DNA from: Clostridia bacterium
GTDB taxonomy: Bacteria; Bacillota; Clostridia; Oscillospirales; Acutalibacteraceae
Length of the DNA: 64,000 nucleotides
Direction: 5' to 3'
Assembly: GCA_017625095.1 (NCBI GenBank)
Contig: JAGALQ010000015.1
Location: forward strand, 1-64,000
The position numbers and the translations under genes were made by a program. Below are positions 14,694 through 23,475 of this stretch, piece after piece. Below the pieces are notes generated by a model. It saw nothing but the letters and a program-made list of their open reading frames with translations. It did no database searches and was not told where the DNA came from. Position 1 is the stretch's first letter, and each line of letters opens with the position of its first letter.

Positions 14694-15968
14694 ATGAATA
14701 CAGATATTATAATAGTAGGCTGTGGAGTTGCGGGCCTTTACTGTGCGCTGAACCTGCCTGAAGATAAAAGGATTACTATCGTTACTAAAAACGAAGCTCC
14801 GAAAAGCGATTCCTTCCTTGCGCAGGGAGGTATTTGCGTTCTGCGAAATGAAGAAGATTACAAATCATTTTTTGAAGACACGATGAAAGCGGGGCATTAC
14901 GAAAACAATCCCGATTCCGTAGAGATTATGATTCGCTCATCTCAGGAGATAATCGGTGACCTTGTTTCTTTCGGTGTTCGTTTTGAAAAGGACGGAGAAG
15001 CATTTACTTACACCCGTGAGGGTGCGCACTCAAAACCGAGAATTCTTTTTCACGAAGATGAAACAGGTAAGGAGATTACCTCACATCTGCTTGAAACTGC
15101 AAGAAACAGACCCAATATAACACTCATAGAAAACTTCACAATGGTTGATCTGATTTGCGAGGACAATATCTGCTACGGTATCATCGGGCATAATAAAAAC
15201 GGTGAATATATCGGCATAACCGCAGATTACACCGTTCTTGCAACGGGCGGCATCGGCGGTTTGTTCAAGCATTCCACCAACTACCGTCACCTGACGGGCG
15301 ATGCACTTGCGCTTGCACTCAAATATGATATCAAGCTGCAGCACATTGATTACATACAGATTCATCCCACCACGCTTTACACGGAAAAGCACGGTCGTGA
15401 GTTTTTGATTTCTGAGTCGGTGCGAGGTGAGGGAGCAATTCTGCTCAATTCCAAGGGCGAAAGATTTGTCAATGAGCTTCTTCCCCGTGATGTTGTTGCA
15501 AAAGCAATATTTGATGAAATGAAAAAAGAAGGCAGCGAACACGTCTGGCTTTCTATGGCTCCTATTCCCGAAGAAGAAATTAAAAGTCATTTTCCGAATA
15601 TCTATCGCCACTGTCTGGAAGAAGGCTATGATGTAACAAAAGAGCCGATTCCCGTTGTGCCGTCACAGCATTATTTTATGGGCGGCATTGATGTTGACCG
15701 ATACAGCAAAACCTCTATGGAACGATTATATGCGGTTGGCGAAACTGCCTGCAACGGTGTTCACGGAAGAAACAGACTGGCGAGCAATTCGCTGCTTGAA
15801 AGCCTTGTTTTTGCCAAAAGAGCAGCAAATCATATTACAAACAACTATACAGAAACCGAACCTCAAAAAGAAGTTATTATAGATACTGCACAATACGACG
15901 GCTATGCAGAAAAATATAAGGAAGCAGTTTTAGCCGCTATTGAAAAGGAGAAAAAAAGCCATGAATAA
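14694..15968 (+). CDS. nadB: L-aspartate oxidase
   Basis: NadB oxidises L-aspartate to iminoaspartate for NadA. The start ATG 14694 lies two bases after the nadA stop; longer frames run into nadA. The 424-residue protein has the FAD dinucleotide motif DIIIVGCGVAGLY (4-16), SFLAQGGICV, the active-site REGAHSKPRI and HPTT segments, and the FAD-contacting HGRNRLASNSLLE near 365-378. At 424 residues it lacks much of the C-terminal helical domain of the ~540-residue E. coli enzyme, a form usual in Clostridia. In anaerobes fumarate is the likely electron acceptor. Confidence 0.96.
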   Translation: MNTDIIIVGCGVAGLYCALNLPEDKRITIVTKNEAPKSDSFLAQGGICVLRNEEDYKSFFEDTMKAGHYENNPDSVEIMIRSSQEIIGDLVSFGVRFEKDGEAFTYTREGAHSKPRILFHEDETGKEITSHLLETARNRPNITLIENFTMVDLICEDNICYGIIGHNKNGEYIGITADYTVLATGGIGGLFKHSTNYRHLTGDALALALKYDIKLQHIDYIQIHPTTLYTEKHGREFLISESVRGEGAILLNSKGERFVNELLPRDVVAKAIFDEMKKEGSEHVWLSMAPIPEEEIKSHFPNIYRHCLEEGYDVTKEPIPVVPSQHYFMGGIDVDRYSKTSMERLYAVGETACNGVHGRNRLASNSLLESLVFAKRAANHITNNYTETEPQKEVIIDTAQYDGYAEKYKEAVLAAIEKEKKSHE

Positions 15969-16812
15969 TATTACTATGAAATTAAACGCAGATGACCTTG
16001 TTTTAAATGCGCTCAAGGAAGATATTACAAGCGAGGATATTTCCACAAACTCTGTTATGCGCCATTATCAGCTTGGCGAGGTTGAACTGATTTGTAAGCA
16101 AGACGGCGTTATTGCAGGACTTGAAGTTTTCAAAAGAGTGTTTGAACTTCTCGATGCGGAAACAAAAGCTGAATTTTCCGTTAAAGACGGTGACAAGGTT
16201 AAAAACGGACAGAAACTCGGTGTTATCCGCGGCGATATCCGTGTTTTGCTTTCGGGCGAAAGAACTGCACTCAACTACTTACAGCGTATGAGCGGTATCG
16301 CAACATACACACGCACCATTGCTGATATGCTTGAAGGAACAAACACCAAACTTCTCGACACCCGTAAAACTACCCCCGGTATGCGTATATTTGAAAAGTA
16401 TGCGGTTAAGGTTGGCGGCGGATATAATCACCGCTTTAATCTGAGTGACGGCATTCTTCTCAAGGATAATCACATCGGTGCCGCAGGCGGCGTAAAGCAG
16501 GCTGTTGCAATGGCAAAGGAATATGCGCCCTTTGTCCGTAAAATTGAAATTGAAGTTGAGAATCTTGAAATGCTCAAAGAAGCACTTGAAGCGGGCGCGG
16601 ATATAATTATGCTTGACAATATGAGCATTGAGGATATGACAAAAGCGGTTGAACTCTGTGCAGGTAAAGCTGAAACAGAGTGCAGCGGAAATGTTACAAA
16701 AGAAAATGTTGCAAAACTCACCGATATTGGTGTAAACTATATTTCGAGCGGAGCTCTTACACATTCTTCTCCTATTTTAGATCTCTCGCTTAAAAATTTG
16801 CACGCTGTATAA
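15961..16812 (+). CDS. nadC: nicotinate-nucleotide diphosphorylase (quinolinate phosphoribosyltransferase)
   Basis: NadC converts quinolinate and PRPP to nicotinate mononucleotide. The start is ATG 15961, ten bases after AAGGAG, overlapping the last eight bases of nadB. The 283-residue protein has ALNYLQRMSGIATYT, LLDTRKTTPGMR (about 133-144), GGGYNHRFNLSDGILLKDNH and the C-terminal VNYISSGALTHS phosphate loop, all typical. Translational coupling to nadB fits a single operon with niaR at its end. Confidence 0.97.
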   Translation: MNNITMKLNADDLVLNALKEDITSEDISTNSVMRHYQLGEVELICKQDGVIAGLEVFKRVFELLDAETKAEFSVKDGDKVKNGQKLGVIRGDIRVLLSGERTALNYLQRMSGIATYTRTIADMLEGTNTKLLDTRKTTPGMRIFEKYAVKVGGGYNHRFNLSDGILLKDNHIGAAGGVKQAVAMAKEYAPFVRKIEIEVENLEMLKEALEAGADIIMLDNMSIEDMTKAVELCAGKAETECSGNVTKENVAKLTDIGVNYISSGALTHSSPILDLSLKNLHAV

Positions 16813-16824
16813 AGGGGTGAATCA

Positions 16825-17337
16825 ATGAAAGCCGCTGACAGAAGAAAAGCAATTGTTAATTTGCTCTTATCATCAAGCGAAGCAATATCGGGCGGTAAAC
16901 TTTCCGAAGAATTCGGAGTATCAAGACAGATTATTGTTCAGGATATAACCGTGCTCAAAGGTACGGGATATGACATTCTCTCTACCCATAACGGATACAT
17001 TATTCAGAAATCACCTTTAAAAGAGCGTGTTTTCAAAGTGTATCATACAACAGAAGAAACCGAAGATGAACTGACCACCATTGTAAATCTCGGCGGCACG
17101 GTAGTTGATGTGTTTGTCTGGCATAAGGTTTACGGCAAAATGACTGCACCGCTGAACATCTTTTCAAGCCTTCATATAAAGCAGTTTATTGAGGGTGTAA
17201 GAAGCGGCAAATCATCCGAGCTTATGAACATAACAGGCGGTTATCATTATCACACGGTACGTGCGGAATCAGAATCGGTGCTTGACGAAATTGGACAAGC
17301 TCTTATAAATAAGAATTACATTGTACCGGAAATATGA
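16825..17337 (+). CDS. niaR: NiaR transcriptional regulator of NAD synthesis (3H domain)
   Basis: The 170-residue protein has an N-terminal winged helix (about 1-58, with LSEEFGVSRQIIVQDITVLK) and a C-terminal 3H domain whose conserved histidines appear in FVWHKVYG, SLHIKQF and GGYHYHTV. NiaR (YrxA) represses nad genes when nicotinate is present. Position at the end of nadABC with only twelve bases between supports autogenous control. The palindrome at 13715-13742 is the probable operator. GGGG precedes the ATG at a good distance. Confidence 0.93.
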   Translation: MKAADRRKAIVNLLLSSSEAISGGKLSEEFGVSRQIIVQDITVLKGTGYDILSTHNGYIIQKSPLKERVFKVYHTTEETEDELTTIVNLGGTVVDVFVWHKVYGKMTAPLNIFSSLHIKQFIEGVRSGKSSELMNITGGYHYHTVRAESESVLDEIGQALINKNYIVPEI

Positions 17338-17348
17338 GACATAAAAAG

Positions 17349-17390
17349 AGGGAGCAAACTGTAAAAATACGGTTTGTTCCCTTGATTGTT
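17349..17390 (+). terminator. terminator of the NAD operon, copy 2 of a repeated hairpin
   Basis: AGGGAGCAAAC (17349-17359) pairs with GTTTGTTCCCT (17372-17382), followed by TGATTGTTT. The hairpin and some 30 downstream bases closely match 10092-10160. Confidence 0.75.
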
Positions 17391-17430
17391 TATTTAGATA
17401 TATTGGAATTTAGCAGATACGATTACTCGT

Positions 17431-19416
17431 TCAGAATTTATCGGCAGCTCTTATGCGCAGAGCCATATCGGTTGCCTGCGGTCTGTCGCCGATATAATAT
17501 GTGCCGAATCTTGTAGCGGTAAATTCATATTCTTCGGAAAATTCACCGCTGATGGGGTTGAACCATTGATAGATATATCTTCCGTTCGGAACGAGGCTTC
17601 CGATTGTACCCGTTTTTATTCCGCCGTAAAACTTGGTGTTTACATTCTGCGCAACGGTTTCATCGGTGAACGAATAGAAATAAATAACGATTTCGGTGTT
17701 ATCTTCGTTGCCTGCATAAACATAATAAACATTGTTTGCGGGAACGAAATATGCCTTGTTGTCAAATCTGGGAATAAGATTATACCATTCTGTGTTTTCA
17801 AGGAAATCTCGCATATATCCGACCTGATATGAGCTCTCGTATTCGAGCGCATCCTGCCAGGTTGCATTGATTTTTTCTTCGCTCGTTATTGTGTCAACGC
17901 CGTCGGAGCTGTCGTTTTCTTCATCATAAACATTGAGGTAGCTCCAGGTATCGTGACCGCCCCAACCGTAGCCGTACATGCCGTTAAGATACGCTGTCCA
18001 GCCCTGCATTCTTGAACCGAAGTTCTTTGTCCAGAGATAGCAATACTGTCCTTCATAATTGATTGCGGGTTTGCCTTGTGAGTTATACCAGCAGTCTTTT
18101 TCAATTCGGAAATCGCTTTGCTCTGTTTTGTCGGTGTGCCATTGAACGGCATAGAAATTGTGTGCTTTTATATCTCTGAAACAGGACGGCATTGCATCTT
18201 TGAAATAAACCTTGCAATTATCCGTTGCTCCCTCACCGTTGCCGTAAACCGACGTTGAACCGACGTTTTCCATATGAGCAGAAAGCGGATGGTCATATGC
18301 ATCGTGTTTTGCTAAATACTCCGCAACAAGCTTGTAAGGGTTGTTATCCAATCCCCATTCGGGATGGTTTGTTTCGCTCCAATAGAAATCATTGTCAACT
18401 TCCTGACCGAGTGTCCAGACAACGGGATAAGCTCCGTATCTTGCGATCCAGTAACGGCTGACTTTTTTAAGGTAAGCTTTTGCAGAATCAGACGGCTCAT
18501 TGCCGTTGAAACCGCCGTTGTTTGAAATCAGGGGCTCAATAAAATAGGAGAAAAAAAACTGTGCATTTGCGTGAACGAACCCGTTTTCTGCAATAATGCG
18601 GAACTTTTCATCATAGTCCGCAAGACCTGCCATATCCTCTTCGGTTATGCCGTTTGTAAAATCAAACTTTGCTCCGATGGGTTCACTCTGATACACGGTA
18701 AAACCCTGTGAAACACGCTTTTCGCATATTGTTTCAACCATATCAACTGTTTCGTTGCCGAGGCTCCAATGAGTATCACCGAGCCAGAAAAACGGTGTTC
18801 CGTCGTCATAAGTGAAATACTTTTCACCTGCGTTTGTTGTGATAAAACCGTGCTTATAAATATCGTGCTCACCGCTGTATCCGGTGCAGATAACAGCACC
18901 TGTTCTACCGTCAAGCGAAGTGTTTTCGGCATCCGTGCAGACGGTCTTGAAATGCCAATTACCTTCGGAGGGACAAACGAACCGGACTTTCCAAACATTA
19001 CCACCGTCCCAGAAAGCAGGGATTTTATAAAGTCTGCCGTTGCCCCAAAGGTGAAGTTCCACATCAACGTCATTGAACGGGTTGGTATATGATTTTTCGC
19101 TTTCAAAAGCAATTTCATTTGCAACCCATGTTTCTGCGTTCAATCTCTGTTCGGGATTCTCAATCGGTTCGCCGTTATATTCAATCCACGAGTGAGGATT
19201 TACCGCTGCAGGGGGTATAGCAGTTTCATCTGTGCCTTTGATGTTGTTGATCAATTTTGCAAAATAATTGATAACTAAGCCTGTGATTTCTTCCACTGTG
19301 TTTATTATTGCAGGTGTGCATGCGTTTGTTCCGTCAGAAGCATAAGATGAGAGTGTAGCGGATAAAAATACCATTACAACACAAAGAAGCAATGAAATTT
19401 GTTTTTTAAATCTCAT
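17431..19416 (-). CDS. secreted DUF5060/DUF4038 glycoside hydrolase-like protein (GH140-like)
   Basis: The start is ATG 19416, five bases after GGAGG. A signal peptide (about 1-25, ending near SSYASDG) leads to a beta-sandwich DUF5060 region (about 70-185: ELHLWGNGRLYKIPAFWDGG). A TIM-barrel DUF4038-type domain follows with YFTYDDGTPFFWLGDTHWSL (about 205-224), WTLGQEVDND (about 338-347) and a tryptophan-rich active-site region. DUF4038 includes GH140 apiosidases acting on pectin side chains; the QE pair in GQEVDND may hold a catalytic Glu. A C-terminal beta domain completes 661 residues. The substrate is inferred only by family. Confidence 0.8.
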   Translation of the reverse strand: MRFKKQISLLLCVVMVFLSATLSSYASDGTNACTPAIINTVEEITGLVINYFAKLINNIKGTDETAIPPAAVNPHSWIEYNGEPIENPEQRLNAETWVANEIAFESEKSYTNPFNDVDVELHLWGNGRLYKIPAFWDGGNVWKVRFVCPSEGNWHFKTVCTDAENTSLDGRTGAVICTGYSGEHDIYKHGFITTNAGEKYFTYDDGTPFFWLGDTHWSLGNETVDMVETICEKRVSQGFTVYQSEPIGAKFDFTNGITEEDMAGLADYDEKFRIIAENGFVHANAQFFFSYFIEPLISNNGGFNGNEPSDSAKAYLKKVSRYWIARYGAYPVVWTLGQEVDNDFYWSETNHPEWGLDNNPYKLVAEYLAKHDAYDHPLSAHMENVGSTSVYGNGEGATDNCKVYFKDAMPSCFRDIKAHNFYAVQWHTDKTEQSDFRIEKDCWYNSQGKPAINYEGQYCYLWTKNFGSRMQGWTAYLNGMYGYGWGGHDTWSYLNVYDEENDSSDGVDTITSEEKINATWQDALEYESSYQVGYMRDFLENTEWYNLIPRFDNKAYFVPANNVYYVYAGNEDNTEIVIYFYSFTDETVAQNVNTKFYGGIKTGTIGSLVPNGRYIYQWFNPISGEFSEEYEFTATRFGTYYIGDRPQATDMALRIRAADKF

Positions 19417-19442
19417 AATTACCTCCACAAATTCTTATTTAT

Positions 19443-19757
19443 CTATCTCTTTTTTTTCGGCATCGGAAGTTCATTATACATAGCGTTGAAAAGCTTTGCA
19501 AGGAAATCTCTGTTGTCAACATCATCGACGAGCAGCATTTCTTTTGCACCCTCATACGGCAGTTCAACCGTTGCATAGGGCATAAGAGCAACAGCCGATT
19601 TGATGGGTTTTACAAGCAGTCTGTCATCATATATACCGCCGATGATTTTGCCTCGATAGCAGAGGATATATTCTCCCATCATCGCTCTGTATGTTATTTC
19701 ATCCAGTTCGGATAACTGTTCTAAAATGAATTCCAAAAATTCCTTACTTGAATCCAT
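19443..19757 (-). CDS. TfoX N-terminal domain protein, copy 2
   Basis: This 104-residue protein differs from the copy at 9688-10002 at only about a dozen positions, such as KEFLEFILEQLSELDE against KDYLEFILEQLSDLDE. The promoter region (TTGCGT, 17 bases, TATACT on the minus strand) and downstream flank are also duplicated. Two near-identical stand-alone TfoX domains about 9.7 kb apart in direct orientation suggest either a duplication or a mobile cassette. Role as for the first copy: unclear outside proteobacteria. Confidence 0.85.
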   Translation of the reverse strand: MDSSKEFLEFILEQLSELDEITYRAMMGEYILCYRGKIIGGIYDDRLLVKPIKSAVALMPYATVELPYEGAKEMLLVDDVDNRDFLAKLFNAMYNELPMPKKKR

Positions 19758-19854
19758 TAATGTACCTCGTCAAATCTTATTTATCTGTTTCAAGTATATC
19801 ACAGCCAATATGTTAACGCAAGAATGAAAGGGCTACTATAGAAGCGTAAAAATA

Positions 19855-19897
19855 GGGAACAAGCCGACTGAAAAGTACAGTTTGTTCCCTTGTCTTT
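19855..19897. terminator. hairpin GGGAACAA.../...GTTTGTTCCC, diverged copy 3
   Basis: GGGAAC at 19855-19860 pairs with GTTCCC at 19884-19889, with an interrupted inner stem. It lies upstream of tfoX copy 2 and just downstream of the ferredoxin gene on the minus strand, so it can end that transcript. Confidence 0.6.
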
Positions 19898-19934
19898 TCA
19901 GATCTTGTTATTTTTATCGTTCATCTGAACTCTG

Positions 19935-20633
19935 TCAATCCAAAATTCTGCCGTCTGTAGAAATTGTAACCACTCTCCAAGGAATGAATTTGCCGCTTTC
20001 CTGCAATGCTTTCTTAACTGCAAACTCAATTCCTCCGCAGCAAGGCACCTCCATTCTGACTACGGTAACGCTTTTGATATTGTTGTTTGCGATAATAGCG
20101 GTCAGTTTTTCGGCATAGTTGCCATCATCAAGCTTGGGGCAGCCTATAAGCGTTACGTGATTACGGATAAACTCATTATGGAAATTACCGTAAGCAAAAG
20201 CGGTGCAGTCGGCCGCCACCAAAAGATTTGCGTTATCAAAGTAAGGTGCGTTTACAGGAACAAGCTTAATCTGCACAGGCCACTGTGAAAGCTGACTGTT
20301 AACAGGTGAGTAATGTGCATCGGAATCACGGCTTTCTCTGTTGATAGCTCTGGATTGCGTTCCGGGACAGCCGCAAGGAAGATTTTGTGGTGCTTTCTTT
20401 GCCTTTGCCGCAAGGACGGCAGCTTCATTATATTCGGGAGCTTCTCTTTCTTCAAAAGTTATTGCATTGGTCGGACAAGCGGGAAGACAATCGCCAAGAC
20501 CGTCACAGTAATCCTCTCGGGTCAGCTTTGCTTTTCCGTTAATCATTTCAATTGCGCCTTCGTGGCAGGCGGCAGCACAAGCACCGCAGCCGTTGCATTT
20601 ATCTTCATCAATTTTAATTATTTTTCTTATCAT
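19935..20633 (-). CDS. 4Fe-4S binding protein (ferredoxin-like, two cluster motifs)
   Basis: The start is ATG 20633 after GAGGAGAG. The 232-residue protein opens with a complete CNGCGACAAAC cluster motif (Cys13, 16, 19, 23). A second motif CDGLGDCLPACP (Cys43, 49, 53) has leucine at the expected second cysteine position. Later cysteines occur in LPCGCPG and PCCGG. The C-terminal half (about 120-232) is an unnamed domain with VAADCTAFAYGNFHNEF. Proteins of this form often sit beside Crp/Fnr-type regulators and hybrid-cluster proteins in Clostridia, and the next gene upstream is a divergent Crp/Fnr regulator. An electron-transfer or nitrosative-stress role is inferred. Confidence 0.82.
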   Translation of the reverse strand: MIRKIIKIDEDKCNGCGACAAACHEGAIEMINGKAKLTREDYCDGLGDCLPACPTNAITFEEREAPEYNEAAVLAAKAKKAPQNLPCGCPGTQSRAINRESRDSDAHYSPVNSQLSQWPVQIKLVPVNAPYFDNANLLVAADCTAFAYGNFHNEFIRNHVTLIGCPKLDDGNYAEKLTAIIANNNIKSVTVVRMEVPCCGGIEFAVKKALQESGKFIPWRVVTISTDGRILD

Positions 20634-20693
20634 AAAAACTCTCCTCACTTGCTTTTGTGATTTAATTATAGTACAATAATTATAACATTACGG

Positions 20694-20705
20694 TTGTATT
20701 TACAA
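20694..20705. promoter_or_regulatory. palindrome TTGTATTTACAA between divergent ferredoxin and Crp/Fnr genes
   Basis: TTGT and ACAA arms are separated by four bases. It lies 17 bases before the regulator start and between the two divergent genes, a plausible autoregulatory operator. The spacing is shorter than a classical FNR site. Confidence 0.4.
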
Positions 20706-20721
20706 CAGAAAGAAAGCTTTT

Positions 20722-21381
20722 ATGAAAAACTATATTCATATTCTTAAAAGAACAAAGCTGTTTGCGGGTGTTGGCGACGATGAAATATCCGCTATGCTTT
20801 CCTGCCTTGGTGCAAGGTTATATAACTACAAAAAAGGTGAATATGTGCTGCGTCAGGGCGAGCATCTGAGTGATATTATTGTGCTTGTCGAAGGGAATCT
20901 GCATATTCAGAAAGACGATTATTGGGGCAACCGAAGTATTCTCGGTCAGGTTGCGGTTGGCGAAATGTTCGGCGAAGCCTATGTTGCGCCCGAAAGCGGA
21001 GCATTATTAAATGATGTTGTTGCAACGGAAAACAGCACCGTTATTTTCTTTGATGTCAGAAAGATTATTACAACCTGTTCTTCGGGCTGCCGTTTCCATT
21101 ATTTGATTGTGCAGAATATGTTTTTTGCAATATCCGATAAAAACAGAAAACTCGTGCAGAAGCTTGGGCATATGTCCAAGCGAACCACACGGGAAAAGCT
21201 GATTTCTTATTTATCCGAAGAATCCAAAAAGCAAAACAGCTCAAGTTTTACAATACCGTTCAACCGTCAGCAGCTTGCGGATTTTTTATCCGTTGACCGC
21301 AGCGCAATGTCAAATGAACTGTGCAAAATGCGTGATGAAGGTCTGATTGCATTCGATAAAAACTATTTCAGGCTTTTTTGA
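20722..21381 (+). CDS. Crp/Fnr family transcriptional regulator
   Basis: This 219-residue protein has an N-terminal cyclic-nucleotide-binding-type beta barrel (about 15-125: YVLRQGEHLSDIIVLVEGNL, GEMFGEAYV). A dimer helix and a C-terminal helix-turn-helix (about 165-215: FNRQQLADFLSVDRSAMSNEL) follow. It lacks the cysteine row of oxygen-sensing FNR and the arginine typical of cAMP binding, so its ligand is unknown. It is transcribed away from the ferredoxin gene and probably regulates it. The stop is followed by a strong terminator. Confidence 0.9.
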   Translation: MKNYIHILKRTKLFAGVGDDEISAMLSCLGARLYNYKKGEYVLRQGEHLSDIIVLVEGNLHIQKDDYWGNRSILGQVAVGEMFGEAYVAPESGALLNDVVATENSTVIFFDVRKIITTCSSGCRFHYLIVQNMFFAISDKNRKLVQKLGHMSKRTTREKLISYLSEESKKQNSSSFTIPFNRQQLADFLSVDRSAMSNELCKMRDEGLIAFDKNYFRLF

Positions 21382-21393
21382 TAGTTATATAAT

Positions 21394-21437
21394 AAACCGC
21401 TTCACTGTACGACCAAGCGTCGGTGAAGCGGTTTTAC
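21394..21437 (+). terminator. terminator of the Crp/Fnr gene
   Basis: AAACCGCTTCAC (21394-21405) pairs with GTGAAGCGGTTTT (21423-21435). Confidence 0.8.
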
Positions 21438-21440
21438 GTT

Positions 21441-21917
21441 TTATGATTCGTTTACGATTTTGCCTGTTATATGTTCGGGCTGTAATTCATAACAGACAGT
21501 ATCTTTTGCAAACTTCCGGATTTCGGAATCAATATACTCAATGTCGGAAGTGTATTTAAGGCTCATACTGCGGTATGTTTCGGTAGCTTTTTCTGAGTCT
21601 TCAACAGTGTGCATCCTGCCGAAAACAATTACGCTGCTGATATTAAGCGACCATTCTCCGTCTTTTCTGTAGCCTTCATCATATACGCAGAACGAAACTT
21701 TATTGTAGGATGATATGGCATCGGTTTTGTGTCCCTTTTTGCCGCTGTGGAAATAGATGTATCCGTTTTCTTCATTATACCAGAAATTTATCGGCAAACC
21801 GTAAGGATAACCGTTATCACCCTGAACGGATAAAACGCCTCTTTTTTCAGCCTTCAATATTTTTGCAATCTGCTCTGATGTAAGAGCTTGTTTTTTTCTT
21901 GCAACTTCTCTGAACAT
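21441..21917 (-). CDS. pyridoxamine 5'-phosphate oxidase-like flavoprotein (NimA-type)
   Basis: I choose ATG 21917, which follows GAGG; longer starts up to 21971 overlap the next gene and lack a ribosome site. The 158-residue protein begins MFREVARKKQALTSEQIAKI and continues with GVLSVQGDNGYPYGLPINF (about 30-48), IYFHSGKKGHKTDAI and VSFCVYDEG. This is the split-barrel, FMN-binding NimA-like pattern. These enzymes reduce nitro compounds or bind flavin cofactors with unknown partners. It ends 39 bases before the gene upstream on the same strand ends, so co-transcription with the beta-helix gene is likely. Confidence 0.85.
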   Translation of the reverse strand: MFREVARKKQALTSEQIAKILKAEKRGVLSVQGDNGYPYGLPINFWYNEENGYIYFHSGKKGHKTDAISSYNKVSFCVYDEGYRKDGEWSLNISSVIVFGRMHTVEDSEKATETYRSMSLKYTSDIEYIDSEIRKFAKDTVCYELQPEHITGKIVNES

Positions 21918-21955
21918 AATTTGTTTTACCTCTGTAGATAGGACTTTTTTAATTA

Positions 21956-23230
21956 TCATTTTATTACGCATATTTTTATCGGGTGTTTGGGGCTTGCTTG
22001 TATTGTGCTTTCATAAAAAATAACGTTTTCTGTTTTAATCTCAACCTCGGGATAAACAGCTCCGTCTGCTTTTGACACGGCATCAAAACAAAGCTTTGAG
22101 TTTTTGAAATCGATGTTTTTAAGTGTTATGTTTTCTGAAGGATAAGTTGAATGTAACAGAGTGTCAACATCATTTTCAAGAACGATGTTATCAAGTGTGA
22201 TTCCGCTTTGGGGAATGCAAACGCATCCGGGGTAATAGCTTCGTGCATAGGTGTCGTAATTAAGGCTTATCGCAATGCCTATGTTACGCTTTTTCTGAAG
22301 TGAGCAATTGCGTATTGTTATGTTGCGACAGCCGCAGTTCAATTCTTCCGTATCACGCACAACGGTCCAGTTTATACCGTCGTACTGCATAATGCCTTTT
22401 TCGTGGCAGGGCGGAGTGTGGGAAGTATAAAGCTTTCCGTCCTTCGGATTCATCAGAACACGGTATGTTCTGCCATTAACAGCAACGGTGTCAGAATGCT
22501 GAACCTGCATACCCTTGTACCATCTGCACCAGGCACCGCCGAGAATTCTGCAGAAAAAGCCTGTGGTAGAGTTATCATCCAGATCAACACAGTTTTCGAT
22601 TATTCCGTTTTCAATCCAGCCTACATGAGTGTTTGAGGTGGCGTAATCAAAGGCGTTAAGGGCTATCGGGTCATCGAATGTGCGGAACCTGCCGTTGCTG
22701 ATGACAAAGCCGTCACCCCACCCAAGATGAACGCCGTCTTTGTTTCCTGTTATATACAAATCATTAAGACTGATATTTTTAAATGCGCTGACCTGAATTG
22801 CATAGTCTTTTTCAAGCAGCCCGTGGCACTCGAATTTATCAATTTTCAGGTTTTTAACATAAATCATAGCAACCTGTGCACGCAAGCCTGCAATTCTGCT
22901 GTTTACACCAAAGTCGTTGCTTTCGACACCGTTGCCTTCAAGATGCAAGCCGACAATTTTAATGTTACGGTTATATTCGCCTTTAAGTGCGCCCTTGTTG
23001 ATAAAAGCGCATCTGTTGATACCGCTCTCGCTCGCTTCACGCTGAAGAATCGTACCTTCGCAGAAAACAAGCTTTGTGTTATCGCCGATTTCAATTTGTT
23101 CGGAAATTTTATAAATACCGGGATTGGTTATCTGAATAACTCCTCCCATATCAACCGCTTTCTGCAAGGCTTCGGAGTTTTTATGTGCATTGTTTTGGGG
23201 TAAAAAACCGTATTCGTTAGCATTAATCAT
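21956..23230 (-). CDS. right-handed beta-helix protein (pectate-lyase-like fold)
   Basis: ATG 23230 is preceded by AGGA; longer in-frame starts have none. The 424-residue protein opens with ANEYGFLPQNNAHKNSEALQ, the typical start of pectate-lyase-3/parallel beta-helix proteins. It carries repeated short coils such as NIKIVGLHLEGNG, NISLNDLYITGNKDGVHLGWG, NITIRNCSLQKK and NITLKNIDFKNSK. The GDGFVISNGRFRTFDDPIAL region holds paired acidic residues (DD) that could be catalytic. There is no signal peptide, so it would act inside the cell on imported sugars. The exact GH or PL family is not certain. Confidence 0.75.
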   Translation of the reverse strand: MINANEYGFLPQNNAHKNSEALQKAVDMGGVIQITNPGIYKISEQIEIGDNTKLVFCEGTILQREASESGINRCAFINKGALKGEYNRNIKIVGLHLEGNGVESNDFGVNSRIAGLRAQVAMIYVKNLKIDKFECHGLLEKDYAIQVSAFKNISLNDLYITGNKDGVHLGWGDGFVISNGRFRTFDDPIALNAFDYATSNTHVGWIENGIIENCVDLDDNSTTGFFCRILGGAWCRWYKGMQVQHSDTVAVNGRTYRVLMNPKDGKLYTSHTPPCHEKGIMQYDGINWTVVRDTEELNCGCRNITIRNCSLQKKRNIGIAISLNYDTYARSYYPGCVCIPQSGITLDNIVLENDVDTLLHSTYPSENITLKNIDFKNSKLCFDAVSKADGAVYPEVEIKTENVIFYESTIQASPKHPIKICVIK

Positions 23231-23249
23231 AGCTTTTATTCCTGCAATT

Positions 23250-23312
23250 TTTTTATTTATAATTCTAATCATATCACAGAAAGTCTGAATTTTCCACTGT
23301 GATTTTGTGATG
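23250..23312 (-). repeat. promoter-bearing repeat shared with 10980-11037
   Basis: Minus-strand TCACAGTGGAA, a spacer, CTGTGATATGATTAGA and TAAATAAA match the block upstream of the membrane-tethered XRE gene. TATGAT is a likely -10 box for the beta-helix gene. Confidence 0.5.
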
Positions 23313-23475
23313 TTTATATCCTGATATTTTACTGGTTTGAAAATGATAATCACACTACATATATCTGACTATACACAAACCAATAGTCTGCTCACAAAAT
23401 AAGACCTTATCAAAATTAAGTTTGAATGATATAATCATATCAGAAGCTTCGAGAAAAAATGAAAAGGTGAAAACG

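Larger units (their letters stand above)
19428..19897 (-). repeat. ~470 bp direct repeat of 9675-10150 carrying tfoX
   Basis: Both copies contain the same order: short downstream flank, tfoX, GAGG ribosome site, promoter, ~40 bp upstream and a GGGAACAA/GTTTGTTCCC hairpin. Identity falls sharply beyond these limits. No terminal repeats or target duplications are evident. Confidence 0.7.
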
